From Myxococcales bacterium (lineage in GTDB: Bacteria > Myxococcota_A > Polyangia > Polyangiales > Houyiibacteriaceae), in contig JAOTYL010000016.1 in the NCBI GenBank assembly GCA_029861865.1, positions 22,127-86,126 on the forward strand: 64,000 nucleotides of DNA. The letters are read 5' to 3'. This document shows positions 50,152 to 58,465 of the stretch, piece after piece. The translations under genes were made by a program, and so were the position numbers. The notes beneath the pieces are model-generated. The model was given only the letters and a program-made list of their open reading frames with translations. It had not been told where the DNA came from and searched no databases. Within the stretch, counting starts at the first letter, position 1; each line of letters opens with the position of its first letter.

Positions 50152-51468
50152 GTGGCAAAAGCGGACGCGGCAACGCTGCTCGGGCTCGCGCTTGAACAGG
50201 CGATCGGCCCCGCCCTCGTGCTCGATCACGATTTGCGGATCGTTGCAGCCACTGGCGATGTAGCCGGGCTTCTCGGTTCCAACGTACCGATCGGAGTAGC
50301 GGCTCCAAAGATCCTCTGTGGCACCAGTGATCATCGACCCATCGCGGAGGCGATGACAGAGGGGCGGCCGGTGTCGGCCGACGTTCCGCGGCCTGGCCGA
50401 GATGGCGCAATGGTCAACATCCAAGTGCGGGCGGTGCCTCTGCTCGATGGCGAGGACCGCATCGGGTGGCTTCTTTCTCTGAGCGCGGACTCTTGGGCCA
50501 GCGATCAGCACAGCGACGCGGTGGAGGTTCATGGAATCTGGACGCGTGACCCTTCCATGAAGACGCTCTTGCGTGATGTGGGGCGGGTCGCTCGGCGCGA
50601 CGTGACGGTTCTCGTTCGAGGTGAGACAGGGACTGGCAAGGAACTGGTGGCTAGAGCGATTCACCTCGAGTCGCCTCGCAGTCACGGACCGTTCGTCGCG
50701 ATCAACTGCGCGGCGCTGCCGCCTCAGCTTCTCGAAAGCGAGCTGTTCGGTCACGTGCGTGGCGCGTTTACCGGGGCCGTCAAGGATTCCCCTGGGCAGT
50801 TTCGGGTTGCCGACGCGGGGACGATCTTCCTCGACGAGATCGGGGAGCTTTCGCTCGATCTGCAGGCGAAGCTCCTACGCGTGCTGCAAGAGAAGTCGGT
50901 GATTCCCGTTGGGGGTAGGGCTCCGGTGCCGGTCGATGTGCGGATCGTATCGGCGACCCATCGATCGTTGCGCGAGGCGGTCGAGGCCGGCGAGTTTCGG
51001 GCGGACCTGATGTACCGCATTAGGGTCGTACCGCTGTTCTTGCCGCCACTGCGCGAGCGTCGCTCCGACATCATGCTGCTCGTCGACAAGTTCATCGAGA
51101 CGCAGAGCAGTCGAGGCGAGCGTGAAATTCGGGGTGTATCGCCAGGCGGGAGATTGGTCCTCGAGGGCTATGACTGGCCGGGAAACGTACGCGAGCTCCA
51201 AAACGTGATCGAGTACGCCTTCGCCATGGGAGAAGGACCGATTCTCACCGAGTCCGATCTTCCCCCAGAGCTCCTCGGCGAAGAGCCGGGGCCGCGTCTT
51301 GCGAATCTCCCGCGGTCGCGAGGCGGGAGTGCAGGCTCGCCCGAGGCCGAACGCATTGCAGTCGCGTTGGAACGCGCTGCCGGCCACCGAGGTCGGGCCG
51401 CCCAAAGTCTCGGGATGAGCCGTGCGACGCTTTGGCGAAAGATGAAGCAGCACGGCCTACTCGACTGA
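50152..51468 (+). CDS. Sigma-54-dependent enhancer-binding protein, likely regulator of the sulfur genes
   Basis: 438 aa, GTG start. The N-terminal sensor (about 1-120) is PAS-like (PALVLDHDLRIVAATGDVAGLLG) with one Cys, Cys56 in PKILCGTS. The AAA+ domain (about 130-365) has Walker A GETGTGKE at 157-164, the sigma-54 contact loop GAFTGA at 204-209 and Walker B TIFLDEIGE. A Fis-type helix-turn-helix ends the protein (GRAAQSLGMSRATLWRKMKQHGL). By context it may correspond to FisR, the sulfane-sulfur-sensing activator of Cupriavidus; FisR uses several sensor cysteines, whereas only one is seen here. Confidence 0.88.
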   Translation: MAKADAATLLGLALEQAIGPALVLDHDLRIVAATGDVAGLLGSNVPIGVAAPKILCGTSDHRPIAEAMTEGRPVSADVPRPGRDGAMVNIQVRAVPLLDGEDRIGWLLSLSADSWASDQHSDAVEVHGIWTRDPSMKTLLRDVGRVARRDVTVLVRGETGTGKELVARAIHLESPRSHGPFVAINCAALPPQLLESELFGHVRGAFTGAVKDSPGQFRVADAGTIFLDEIGELSLDLQAKLLRVLQEKSVIPVGGRAPVPVDVRIVSATHRSLREAVEAGEFRADLMYRIRVVPLFLPPLRERRSDIMLLVDKFIETQSSRGEREIRGVSPGGRLVLEGYDWPGNVRELQNVIEYAFAMGEGPILTESDLPPELLGEEPGPRLANLPRSRGGSAGSPEAERIAVALERAAGHRGRAAQSLGMSRATLWRKMKQHGLLD

Positions 51469-51478
51469 AGCGCGCGCC

Positions 51479-52528
51479 CTACTGATTGTTCCAGGCGACC
51501 ATTCCACCCCGCATCGAGGCGATCCGCTTAAATCCGAGCTTCTCGAGCTCGAGGGCGACGCGGCCGGATCTCCGGCCTGACCGGCAGATGGTGATAACCG
51601 GCTCCTCGCGATCCCAACCCTTGGACGCCTCGTCTACCGTGCCCATCGGGATGATCTCGACGCCTTCGATCGCTCCATCGGTCTCGGCTTCATCGAACTC
51701 GCGGACGTCGACCATTCGAATCCCCCCTCGGTTTTGTGCGACCCATGCTGTCGTGACCTCGGGGACCCCTTCTGGAGTTCGCTCGATGGCGGCCCAGCCT
51801 CGCTCCGGAAGCGGATCGCCGGACATCGATGCCGCGGGGACCAGGCCGCAATGGAGGTTTGCGGGCACCGCTTCGTGAAGCTTCTTCGGAGTCGGCAGGT
51901 GGAGGCTGTTCATGATCTCCACGAACTCGGCCTCGCTCTTGCCGTCGCCGACCCTTGGGTTGAACTTCTTTTCTTCGCCGACGGTCGTGAATGTCCGCCC
52001 TCGATAGTCGTGGCCGGGCCAGATGATCGTGTCATCGGGGAGGGTGAAGATCTTGTCGTGGATCGATCGGTAGAGCCTCTGTGGATCACCCTGCTGAAAG
52101 TCAGTGCGACCCGTCCCACGGATGAAGATCGCGTCGCCGGTGAAAGCGTTCTTGTGATCCGACGTGACGTACGTGACGCACCCATCGGTGTGTCCCGGGG
52201 TTGAACGGACTTCGAACTTCAGACCGCCTGCCTCTAATGTGCTACCGTCTTCGACGAGCACGTCTGCGCAGACCGCACCCGCGTTTGCGCCTACCACGGC
52301 CTTACTGCCGAGCCGCTCCCGCAAAAGCCCCGATGCCGTGATGTGATCGGCGTGGGCGTGTGTGTCCATCGTGTAGACGAGCTCGAGCCCGAGCTCATCG
52401 AGGAGTTGGATGTCGCGTTCGATTTGATCGACGACCGGGTCGATCAGCACGGCCTTACCCGACTCCTCGTCGCCAATGAGATAGGTGTAGGTCCAGGTTT
52501 CGTGATCGAAGAGTTGGCGAAGCAGCAT
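51479..52528 (-). CDS. Persulfide dioxygenase-rhodanese fusion (PRF/ETHE1-like)
   Basis: 349 aa. The N-terminal metallo-beta-lactamase-fold dioxygenase (about 1-240) has THAHADH (iron ligands), STPGHTDGC, FTGDAIFIRGTGRTDF and IIWPGHDY. The C-terminal rhodanese domain (about 255-349) has the catalytic Cys in ITICRSGRRSGRVA. Oxidises glutathione persulfide to sulfite and moves sulfane sulfur between thiosulfate and thiols. It converges on the activator gene and has its own strong sigma-54 promoter. Confidence 0.92.
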   Translation of the reverse strand: MLLRQLFDHETWTYTYLIGDEESGKAVLIDPVVDQIERDIQLLDELGLELVYTMDTHAHADHITASGLLRERLGSKAVVGANAGAVCADVLVEDGSTLEAGGLKFEVRSTPGHTDGCVTYVTSDHKNAFTGDAIFIRGTGRTDFQQGDPQRLYRSIHDKIFTLPDDTIIWPGHDYRGRTFTTVGEEKKFNPRVGDGKSEAEFVEIMNSLHLPTPKKLHEAVPANLHCGLVPAASMSGDPLPERGWAAIERTPEGVPEVTTAWVAQNRGGIRMVDVREFDEAETDGAIEGVEIIPMGTVDEASKGWDREEPVITICRSGRRSGRVALELEKLGFKRIASMRGGMVAWNNQ

Positions 52529-52591
52529 CGGATACCTCCTAGGGGATAGCGTGGGGTACGCTGCGGCGGTAGCCCCTCAGCCCATATCTAC

Positions 52592-52607
52592 TGCAACGTG
52601 CGTACCA
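52592..52607 (-). promoter_or_regulatory. Sigma-54 promoter of the persulfide dioxygenase gene
   Basis: On the minus strand TGGTACGCACGTTGCA matches the consensus at 11 of 12 positions with exact GG-N10-GC spacing. About 50 bases of leader with the ribosome site TAGGAGGTATC before the ATG at 52528. Confidence 0.72.
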
Positions 52608-52643
52608 ATGCTAACCATATGATTTAACGGCTTTCTAAGCTCT

Positions 52644-52707
52644 TGTTGAAACATGTTGAAACATCGAATGAAACAGTCTGACTCGCGGTGCAACCATCCT
52701 TGAAACA
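52644..52707 (+). promoter_or_regulatory. Four TGAAACA boxes between divergent sigma-54 promoters
   Basis: The tandem TGTTGAAACATGTTGAAACA (52644-52663) holds two boxes. Two more occur as TGAAACAGTC at 52669 and 52701. Starts at 52647, 52657, 52669 and 52701 are 10, 12 and 32 bases apart, near whole helical turns. TGTTGAAACA has the dyad TGTT-N2-AACA. The placing midway between the two promoters fits shared enhancer sites for the nearby activator. Confidence 0.6.
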
Positions 52708-52758
52708 GTCCAGAGGCCAAAAAGCCCGCAATGTCGGGCGAAGCACCTGCTGTACCTT

Positions 52759-52774
52759 TGGCACGCCTGGTGCT
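52759..52774 (+). promoter_or_regulatory. Sigma-54 promoter of the YeeE/YedE-SulP operon
   Basis: TGGCACGCCTGGTGCT matches 11 of 12 consensus positions with exact spacing. The expected start near 52785 is only about three bases before the ATG at 52788, so the mRNA would be nearly leaderless; no ribosome site is seen before that ATG either. Confidence 0.6.
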
Positions 52775-52787
52775 TTGTAGTTGAGCC

Positions 52788-53219
52788 ATGGATTCATTCA
52801 CACCAGTCGCATCGACGCTTGGGGGCCTACTGATCGGCGCAGCCGCTGCCGGTCTACTCATGTTCCACGGGCGCATCGCCGGAATCAGCGGAATCGCTGG
52901 AGGCATCTTCCGCAGGCAACCCGGTGATGTCACGTGGCGCATCATGTTCCTCGCGGGCCTCTTCACGGCCGGCGTGCTCGGGAGTTGGTTCTATCCCGAA
53001 GCATACCGAGTCGAGATCGATCGTACCAGCCTCGCGTTGGTCGCTGCTGGCTTGGCCGTCGGCATCGGCACCCAGCTCGGAAGCGGTTGCACGAGCGGGC
53101 ATGGCGTCTGCGGGATCGGGCGGTTTTCGAAACGATCCAGCGTCGCCACGCTGTCGTTCATGGCGACCGCCGCCATCACCGTGTTTATCGTCAACGAGAT
53201 CCTCGGGGGTGCCGTATGA
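52788..53219 (+). CDS. YeeE/YedE-family thiosulfate/sulfur transporter, first half-protein
   Basis: 143 aa with four hydrophobic helices. LGGLLIGAAAAGLLMFHGRIAGISGIAGG and GSGCTSGHGVCGIGRFSKRS are the conserved halves of the YeeE/YedE fold; the Cys in GCTSGHGVCG is the expected sulfur-relay residue. Paired with the second half at 53216 by an ATGA overlap, as in PmpA/PmpB-like split transporters. Likely takes up thiosulfate or moves sulfane sulfur across the inner membrane. Confidence 0.87.
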   Translation: MDSFTPVASTLGGLLIGAAAAGLLMFHGRIAGISGIAGGIFRRQPGDVTWRIMFLAGLFTAGVLGSWFYPEAYRVEIDRTSLALVAAGLAVGIGTQLGSGCTSGHGVCGIGRFSKRSSVATLSFMATAAITVFIVNEILGGAV

Positions 53220-53689
53220 AAATCAAGGTCGGAGCGTTTCTCGGAGGCCTGTCGTTTGGCATCGGACTTGCCATCTCCGGAATGACTCAGCCCGCCAAGA
53301 TCGTCGGGTTCTTCGATTTCGCCGGTAACTGGGACCCGAGCCTCGGCTTCGTGATGGCAGGCGCGCTGTTGGTGTACACCCCGATCTATCGCGCGGTCGT
53401 CAAGCGGTGGCATCGCCCGATTTGGGCTTCGTCGTTCTCTTTGCCGACTCGAAAGGACATCGATTGGCGTCTGGTTTCGGGCTCGGCGTTGTTCGGAGTC
53501 GGTTGGGGGCTTGGTGGATATTGTCCGGGCCCGGCGTTCACCTCAGTCGGCGCGCGGTCTCAGGAGGCGCTGATTTTCGGCGCGGCCATGCTGGTTGGAG
53601 TGGGCGCCTACCAGATCTTCACGAGGCTTAGAGAGGCACGGATCGAGGAAGCCGCGGCCCGTGAGACGAGCCCCGTGATCGACGGATGA
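53216..53689 (+). CDS. YeeE/YedE-family second half-protein (DUF6691 type)
   Basis: 157 aa. GAFLGGLSFGIGLAISGMTQPAKIVGFFDFAGNWDPSL and LFGVGWGLGGYCPGPAFTSVG are the typical motifs, with the conserved Cys in GYCPGPA. Start and stop overlap both neighbours by four bases (ATGA at 53216 and 53686), so three proteins are translationally coupled. Longer upstream frames are out of register with the family. Confidence 0.87.
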   Translation: MKIKVGAFLGGLSFGIGLAISGMTQPAKIVGFFDFAGNWDPSLGFVMAGALLVYTPIYRAVVKRWHRPIWASSFSLPTRKDIDWRLVSGSALFGVGWGLGGYCPGPAFTSVGARSQEALIFGAAMLVGVGAYQIFTRLREARIEEAAARETSPVIDG

Positions 53690-55449
53690 CGCAGTCGGTG
53701 CCAGCCGTGCCCATTCTCCGTTGGCTCCCAGCCTATCAGCGGAGTGATCTAGGGGCGGACACCATCGCGGGGCTGACGACGGCGGTGATGCTCATCCCGC
53801 AAGCGATGGGCTACGCGATGCTCGCGGGGCTTCCGCCGATCCATGGTCTGTATGCGGCGTTGGCTCCGCTGCTGGTCTACGCCGCGCTCGGCACGTCACG
53901 ACACTTGGCGGTGGGTCCGGTCGCGATGGATTCGATCTTGGTGGCTGCGGGCGTTGGTGCCATTGCGACCGTCGGCACCGAAACTTACGTCGTGATCGCA
54001 GCTGCCCTCGGGGTGATGGTGGGTGTGGTGCAGGCTGGGCTCGGGTTCTTGCGGGCAGGTTTCTTGGTCAACTTTCTCTCCCGCCCGGTCGTGAGTGGCT
54101 TCACCTCCGCCGCTGCGCTCATCATTGCAGGGAGTCAGCTTGGGCACCTCTTGGGCGTCGAGCTTCCACGAACCCATCACGTGCACTTGGTCGTCTGGAA
54201 AAGCCTCGAACAACTCGCCACGTGGTCCTGGCCGACCATTGCAGTCGGGGTTACGTCCGTTGCGGCGCTGCTGATCCTCAGAGCGAAATGGCCTCGCTTC
54301 CCGGGGGCCCTGTTCGTTGTAGCCGTTGCCACTCTTGCGGTTTGGGGGCTTGGGCTGGGAGAAGCCGGTGTTGCGATTGTGGGCGCCGTGCCCGCGGGGC
54401 TTCCTGGCATGCAGGTCCCCAAGATCGATCCGGTGCTGCTTGCCGACTTGCTGCCGTTGGCGGCCACGATCGCCTTGGTGTCGTTCATGGAAGCGATTTC
54501 GGTCGGCCGTGTATTCGCCACCGTCCATCGTTATGACATCCTGCCCAACCGCGAGCTCATCGCACTCGGGTTCGCGAACGTCGCGGGCGGCTTCACTGGT
54601 GGTTATCCGATTGCGGGCGGGTTCTCGAGGACCGCGGTCAACGTACGAGCTGGCGCCCGCACCCAGCTGGCTGCGATCGTGACCGCAGGGGTCGTCATCG
54701 TCACCCTCCTGGTTTTCACCGGGGCATTCTATTACCTGCCGAACGCTGCCCTGAGCGCGGTGATCATCGCGGCGGTGCTGGGCTTGATAGACATTCGTGG
54801 GGCCATGGAGATCTTCCGGGTCAAACGGGAGGACTTCGCCCTTCTCGTTCTCACGTTCGTCGCGACCTTGTCTCTCGGGATCCAGTACGGGATCCTGGTC
54901 GGCATCGGGGCGTCGGTGCTGTTGTTTCTAGTACGCACGACCCGCCCTCACTTCGCGGTCCTCGGCCGAATTCCGGAGTCGCAGACCTATCTGAACATTG
55001 CCCGCCATCCCCACGCCAAACAAGCGCCTGGCATCGTGCTCGTTCGCATCGACGCGCAATTCTACTTCGGCAATGTGAGCTTTTTGAAGGAGACGGTGCG
55101 CGGCGTGATCGCAGATGCTGAATCGCCCGTACGCTACATCGTTCTCGAGGCGGCAGGCGTCAATCAGCTCGACTCCGCTGCCGCAGCAACCCTGGCCGAG
55201 CTCAACGATGAGCTCGCATCAGTCGGAATTAAGCTCGTGCTGACGCGCGTCAAAGGCCCTGTCCGCGACGTTCTTCACCGGACCGGTCTTCTCGAGAAGC
55301 TCGCAGCCGAAGGTCGCATCTTCATGTCCACTCACCGGGCGATGGAGGTGCTTCGCTCCGGTGCTGCGCTTCCAGACCTATCCCCCCCGGCCGACGATCC
55401 ACGCGCGCCTTCCGATCGTGTGGGATGCGGAATGCTCAACCAAGACTAG
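53686..55449 (+). CDS. SulP/SLC26 anion transporter with STAS domain
   Basis: 587 aa. About 11-12 membrane spans. AGLTTAVMLIPQAMGYAMLAGLPPIHGLYAALAPLLVYAALGTSRHLAVGP is the SulP signature, with FTGGYPIAGGFSRTAVN later; a cytoplasmic STAS domain (about 450-560) ends with LDSAAAATLAELNDELASVGIKLVL. Carries sulfate or another anion such as bicarbonate. Third gene of the YeeE/YedE operon, suggesting sulfate or sulfite traffic linked to persulfide oxidation. Confidence 0.9.
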   Translation: MTQSVPAVPILRWLPAYQRSDLGADTIAGLTTAVMLIPQAMGYAMLAGLPPIHGLYAALAPLLVYAALGTSRHLAVGPVAMDSILVAAGVGAIATVGTETYVVIAAALGVMVGVVQAGLGFLRAGFLVNFLSRPVVSGFTSAAALIIAGSQLGHLLGVELPRTHHVHLVVWKSLEQLATWSWPTIAVGVTSVAALLILRAKWPRFPGALFVVAVATLAVWGLGLGEAGVAIVGAVPAGLPGMQVPKIDPVLLADLLPLAATIALVSFMEAISVGRVFATVHRYDILPNRELIALGFANVAGGFTGGYPIAGGFSRTAVNVRAGARTQLAAIVTAGVVIVTLLVFTGAFYYLPNAALSAVIIAAVLGLIDIRGAMEIFRVKREDFALLVLTFVATLSLGIQYGILVGIGASVLLFLVRTTRPHFAVLGRIPESQTYLNIARHPHAKQAPGIVLVRIDAQFYFGNVSFLKETVRGVIADAESPVRYIVLEAAGVNQLDSAAAATLAELNDELASVGIKLVLTRVKGPVRDVLHRTGLLEKLAAEGRIFMSTHRAMEVLRSGAALPDLSPPADDPRAPSDRVGCGMLNQD

Positions 55450-56315
55450 GCATCCACCGCGAGATAGATTACGTCATCGCCTACTTCGACGCTTTCGTTC
55501 GGTAAGACGGCGTAGCATCGTCGAGTGGCGCGAATTTCCGTGACTCGGTCGCGTCCGACGAGAACGCCCGGCTCGAGCTCTTGGAACCCAGTCCACGGTG
55601 AGCCGAAGCGGAACTCGGCGCTCGGCTTGGTGATCGTTTCGACGACGTGCACGGTACGCACATTGTTCCCCTCCCGCTCGGTTCGGTCGCTCAGCGCGCC
55701 GGTGACCTGCAAGAAGCTGATCGCGATCCGGTAAGCCTTGTCGGATATCTCAGGGTCGTCGTGCGCCCCGCATTCGACTGAAAGCGCGGGCACGCCTGCA
55801 AGCCGGAGGAAGCCGATGATCACTTTGTCCGCGAGCCCGTACCAGCTCTGCACCAAAAAAGAAACACCGATTCGCTTGGCGACGTCGTCGACCACCGTCA
55901 CGCCATTGCTCACGGCGAAAGGCGGGGTCGAAGTCGCGGCCGAATGAAGGTCGAGGAAGACATCCAATTCACCGAGCACTTCTTTAAGGTCGAGCACTCG
56001 GTGATGCTCATACCCCCATGCTTCTTGGCGCAGTGACTCGGTGAACGAGAAGTCCCATAGGCGATTGAGATCGTCTCCTTCCGGCGTGTGTCGGCAGCCC
56101 TGTGTTATCGCCTCGGGGTTGCCGAGAATCAAGAACAGGGTCCCGTCGCCAGGTCGAAGCGCACCGTCCTTGAGCTCTTGGGTGATGCGCTCGATGGCGT
56201 TGCCACCGCAGGGCTCGTTTCCATGCATCGAGCCGCAGACCCCGATATATGGTCTCGGGCAATCCTCGGTTGCCGAGACTTTCACCACGCCGTCCTTGAG
56301 CTCTTCTATGAACAA
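55446..56315 (-). CDS. Succinylglutamate desuccinylase/aspartoacylase-family zinc hydrolase
   Basis: 289 aa. Zinc ligands are seen in CGSMHGNEPCG (His and Glu) and FLDLHSA (His), with the catalytic Glu in ALSVECGAHDD. The M14-type deacylase fold removes acyl groups from amino acids. The TTG at 56315 was chosen: it lies eight bases after GGAG and directly before LFIEELKDGVVKVS. It overlaps the end of the ATP-grasp ligase by ten bases. As a pair the ligase might make, and this enzyme cleave, an amide-linked product; that is inference. Confidence 0.82.
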   Translation of the reverse strand: MFIEELKDGVVKVSATEDCPRPYIGVCGSMHGNEPCGGNAIERITQELKDGALRPGDGTLFLILGNPEAITQGCRHTPEGDDLNRLWDFSFTESLRQEAWGYEHHRVLDLKEVLGELDVFLDLHSAATSTPPFAVSNGVTVVDDVAKRIGVSFLVQSWYGLADKVIIGFLRLAGVPALSVECGAHDDPEISDKAYRIAISFLQVTGALSDRTEREGNNVRTVHVVETITKPSAEFRFGSPWTGFQELEPGVLVGRDRVTEIRATRRCYAVLPNESVEVGDDVIYLAVDA

Positions 56316-57847
56316 CTTCGTTTCTCCGTCTCGCGGTCTAGCACCTGTCTGGTCTCGTTGAACCAACGATCTGCTTCGGCCGGACTCTTGCCGACGGCCG
56401 TAATGCCGAACTTTCCGAATTCGCTCAGCGCCCCGGTGAAATGAAACAACACGCCTGACTCGGACCACGCCTGATAGTGCAAGCCATTGACCGCGGCAAT
56501 GTCGAGGAGATCTTCGACGAGAAGGCCCCGATACCGGTCTGAGCGCATCGAGTCGGTTGCCACGTAGAACTGGGGCTCGTTTCGCGGGGTGAGATAGAGC
56601 CCGGTATCGGGGTCATATCTCCCATCGGTCATCATTCGCAAGAGCATCATGGGGTGCGTTGTGCCACCCATTCGCAGGTTGGTTTCGATGGCGTAGTGCT
56701 GCCAGGTGCCGTCGTCTCCTTGCACACACAGAAAGTCGACCGCAAGGCGCGCAACCGCCCCCTTGGCTTGAAGAACTGCGGCGACCCGTTGAGCATCTTG
56801 CTGGATCACCATTCGATAGGCAGCGTCAGATGGGAACCGGCACCCGGCGTATACTTGGCCGTCTTGGCCTTCGACGAGTTGGTCATGTGTGGAAAGGAGG
56901 TCGACACCGCCTGAGGGTGAGATTCGCAACTGGCAGCTCGGAGCTCGCTTGTCTGGAGCGTCCACGAATGCTTCGACCACGCCGCCTTCGCGTTCGAGTT
57001 TCTCCACAAACGTCTTCCAGGTTTGACCGGTATCGACGAAGCGCATGTGGGGTAGCGCATCTGCCAATGCCTGCTCTCGTCCTTCGCGACTCGTGTCGCT
57101 CCGTGGAGACACCTGCGCGAGGTCATGGAGGTCCAGGACAGCGTTGCCTTGGCCGCTGAACCCGGTGTTGTGCTTCACCACGACCCGCTCGAGCGCGGGA
57201 TCTTCGGACCAGAGCTCATCCACGGCATCGACGACCTCTCGCTCGCTTTGGAGATCCTCGGCCCCCGGCAGTAAGGGAACCCCAGCTTCGCGAAAGACCT
57301 TGCGCGAACCGCTCTTTGTCCCAAGCCACAGAAGGGCTGGATCGACGCCATAGAGTGGAACGTCCAACGCCGTCGCGAGGCTGCGTTCCGCTTCCGACAC
57401 GGTAAAGCAGGTCATCATCGCCTGTTCCGGCCGAATGCACTGCCGAATGCGCTCGAGAAGACGAGGTCGTTGGAGGATCTTCTGGGACAACGGAACTAAA
57501 GAGTTGTCGTAGAGTGAGATCATCGTCAAACGCCGGCGCATGTGCTCGTTGGGGATCCCACTGATCAGTGACAGCATGTAGTCGACGGCGGCCGGGTGGA
57601 TCGGTGCCGAGCTCACATAGACCACCCTTGCGCGCGGCCGCCGCAAGAGATTCAATACGAACAGCATCCGCTCCTCGTAATGCAGCACGCCGTCGATCGA
57701 GACCGACTCGATCCCGTCGAGCGACAGGGATGGAACGACGACGATGTCGCGAGCTTCGGGACCTTTGCTGTTGATCAGCTCCCAGCGTGCGGCGAGCTGG
57801 GTTTGCAGTCGTCGAAATGCGGCCATTTCGTCGCTGCTACCGCCCAT
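56306..57847 (-). CDS. PGM1-related ATP-grasp peptide ligase
   Basis: 513 aa. Pre-ATP-grasp N-terminal part (about 1-160, with RARVVYVSSAPIHPAAVDYMLSL) and an ATP-grasp domain (about 165-400) with VVVKHNTGFSGQGNAVLDL (glycine-rich loop) and AIETNLRMGGTTHP (metal-binding E-x-N). It resembles the peptide ligase PGM1 of pheganomycin biosynthesis, widely found as an orphan of unknown role. Joins a carboxylate to an amine with ATP. Coupled to the aspartoacylase-like gene; no other biosynthesis genes are adjacent. Confidence 0.82.
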   Translation of the reverse strand: MGGSSDEMAAFRRLQTQLAARWELINSKGPEARDIVVVPSLSLDGIESVSIDGVLHYEERMLFVLNLLRRPRARVVYVSSAPIHPAAVDYMLSLISGIPNEHMRRRLTMISLYDNSLVPLSQKILQRPRLLERIRQCIRPEQAMMTCFTVSEAERSLATALDVPLYGVDPALLWLGTKSGSRKVFREAGVPLLPGAEDLQSEREVVDAVDELWSEDPALERVVVKHNTGFSGQGNAVLDLHDLAQVSPRSDTSREGREQALADALPHMRFVDTGQTWKTFVEKLEREGGVVEAFVDAPDKRAPSCQLRISPSGGVDLLSTHDQLVEGQDGQVYAGCRFPSDAAYRMVIQQDAQRVAAVLQAKGAVARLAVDFLCVQGDDGTWQHYAIETNLRMGGTTHPMMLLRMMTDGRYDPDTGLYLTPRNEPQFYVATDSMRSDRYRGLLVEDLLDIAAVNGLHYQAWSESGVLFHFTGALSEFGKFGITAVGKSPAEADRWFNETRQVLDRETEKRSCS

Positions 57848-57886
57848 GGGTTTTCTATAGCATGGGAGTGTGCAAGAAGACTAAAC

Positions 57887-58465
57887 ATGGCCGTCCCCGA
57901 GGGCGAACAGAGTGCGCGCGAAGGGCTCTTCGGTTTTCTCTCACGGCGAAGGTTCCTGAAGGCCAGCTTGCTTGCAGGTGGCGCATTGCTAGGGGCCGGC
58001 GGCGGAGGCCTGCTCCTCTTGAGAGGGCGCGCGCCCAAGGTGGGGGGTCTGCAGTTTCTCGACGCCCACGAATACCAGACCCTCAAGAGTCTCGTCGAGA
58101 TCATGTTCCCCCGTACCGATGCCATCCCGATCGACGCCGAGTCGATGGACCTTCCGCGCGCCTTCGACGAGTTCTTGACCGGTGAGCCCGAACACAACGT
58201 GAAGGATCTCAAGAAAGCGTTGGTGTTGATCGAGTTCGGTCCCCTCGTCTTCGATCGGCGAGTTTCCACCTTTTCGCGACTCGATCGCGAATCGCGCCTG
58301 GCGCATTGGAACGCCTGGGCCACCAGCGATAGCCTTCTCAGGCGCCAGGTCAGCGTGGCCATGCGAAAGTTCTTCAACCTGGTCTTCTTCGATCACGAAG
58401 CGGTCTGGCCTTTCATCGGGTATCCGGGGCCATCCCTGCTCCGCGGTCGGAGCGTGAGGCAATGA
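57887..58465 (+). CDS. Tat-exported gluconate 2-dehydrogenase subunit 3-like protein
   Basis: 192 aa. Twin-arginine signal SRRRFLKASLLAGGALLG (about 19-36), then a helical domain with LDAHEYQTLKSLVEIMFPRTDAIP, which is the subunit 3 family start. It is usually the small partner of a membrane or periplasmic GMC oxidoreductase. Its stop overlaps the GMC gene start (ATGA at 58462-58465), and the partner is therefore clear. Confidence 0.85.
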   Translation: MAVPEGEQSAREGLFGFLSRRRFLKASLLAGGALLGAGGGGLLLLRGRAPKVGGLQFLDAHEYQTLKSLVEIMFPRTDAIPIDAESMDLPRAFDEFLTGEPEHNVKDLKKALVLIEFGPLVFDRRVSTFSRLDRESRLAHWNAWATSDSLLRRQVSVAMRKFFNLVFFDHEAVWPFIGYPGPSLLRGRSVRQ

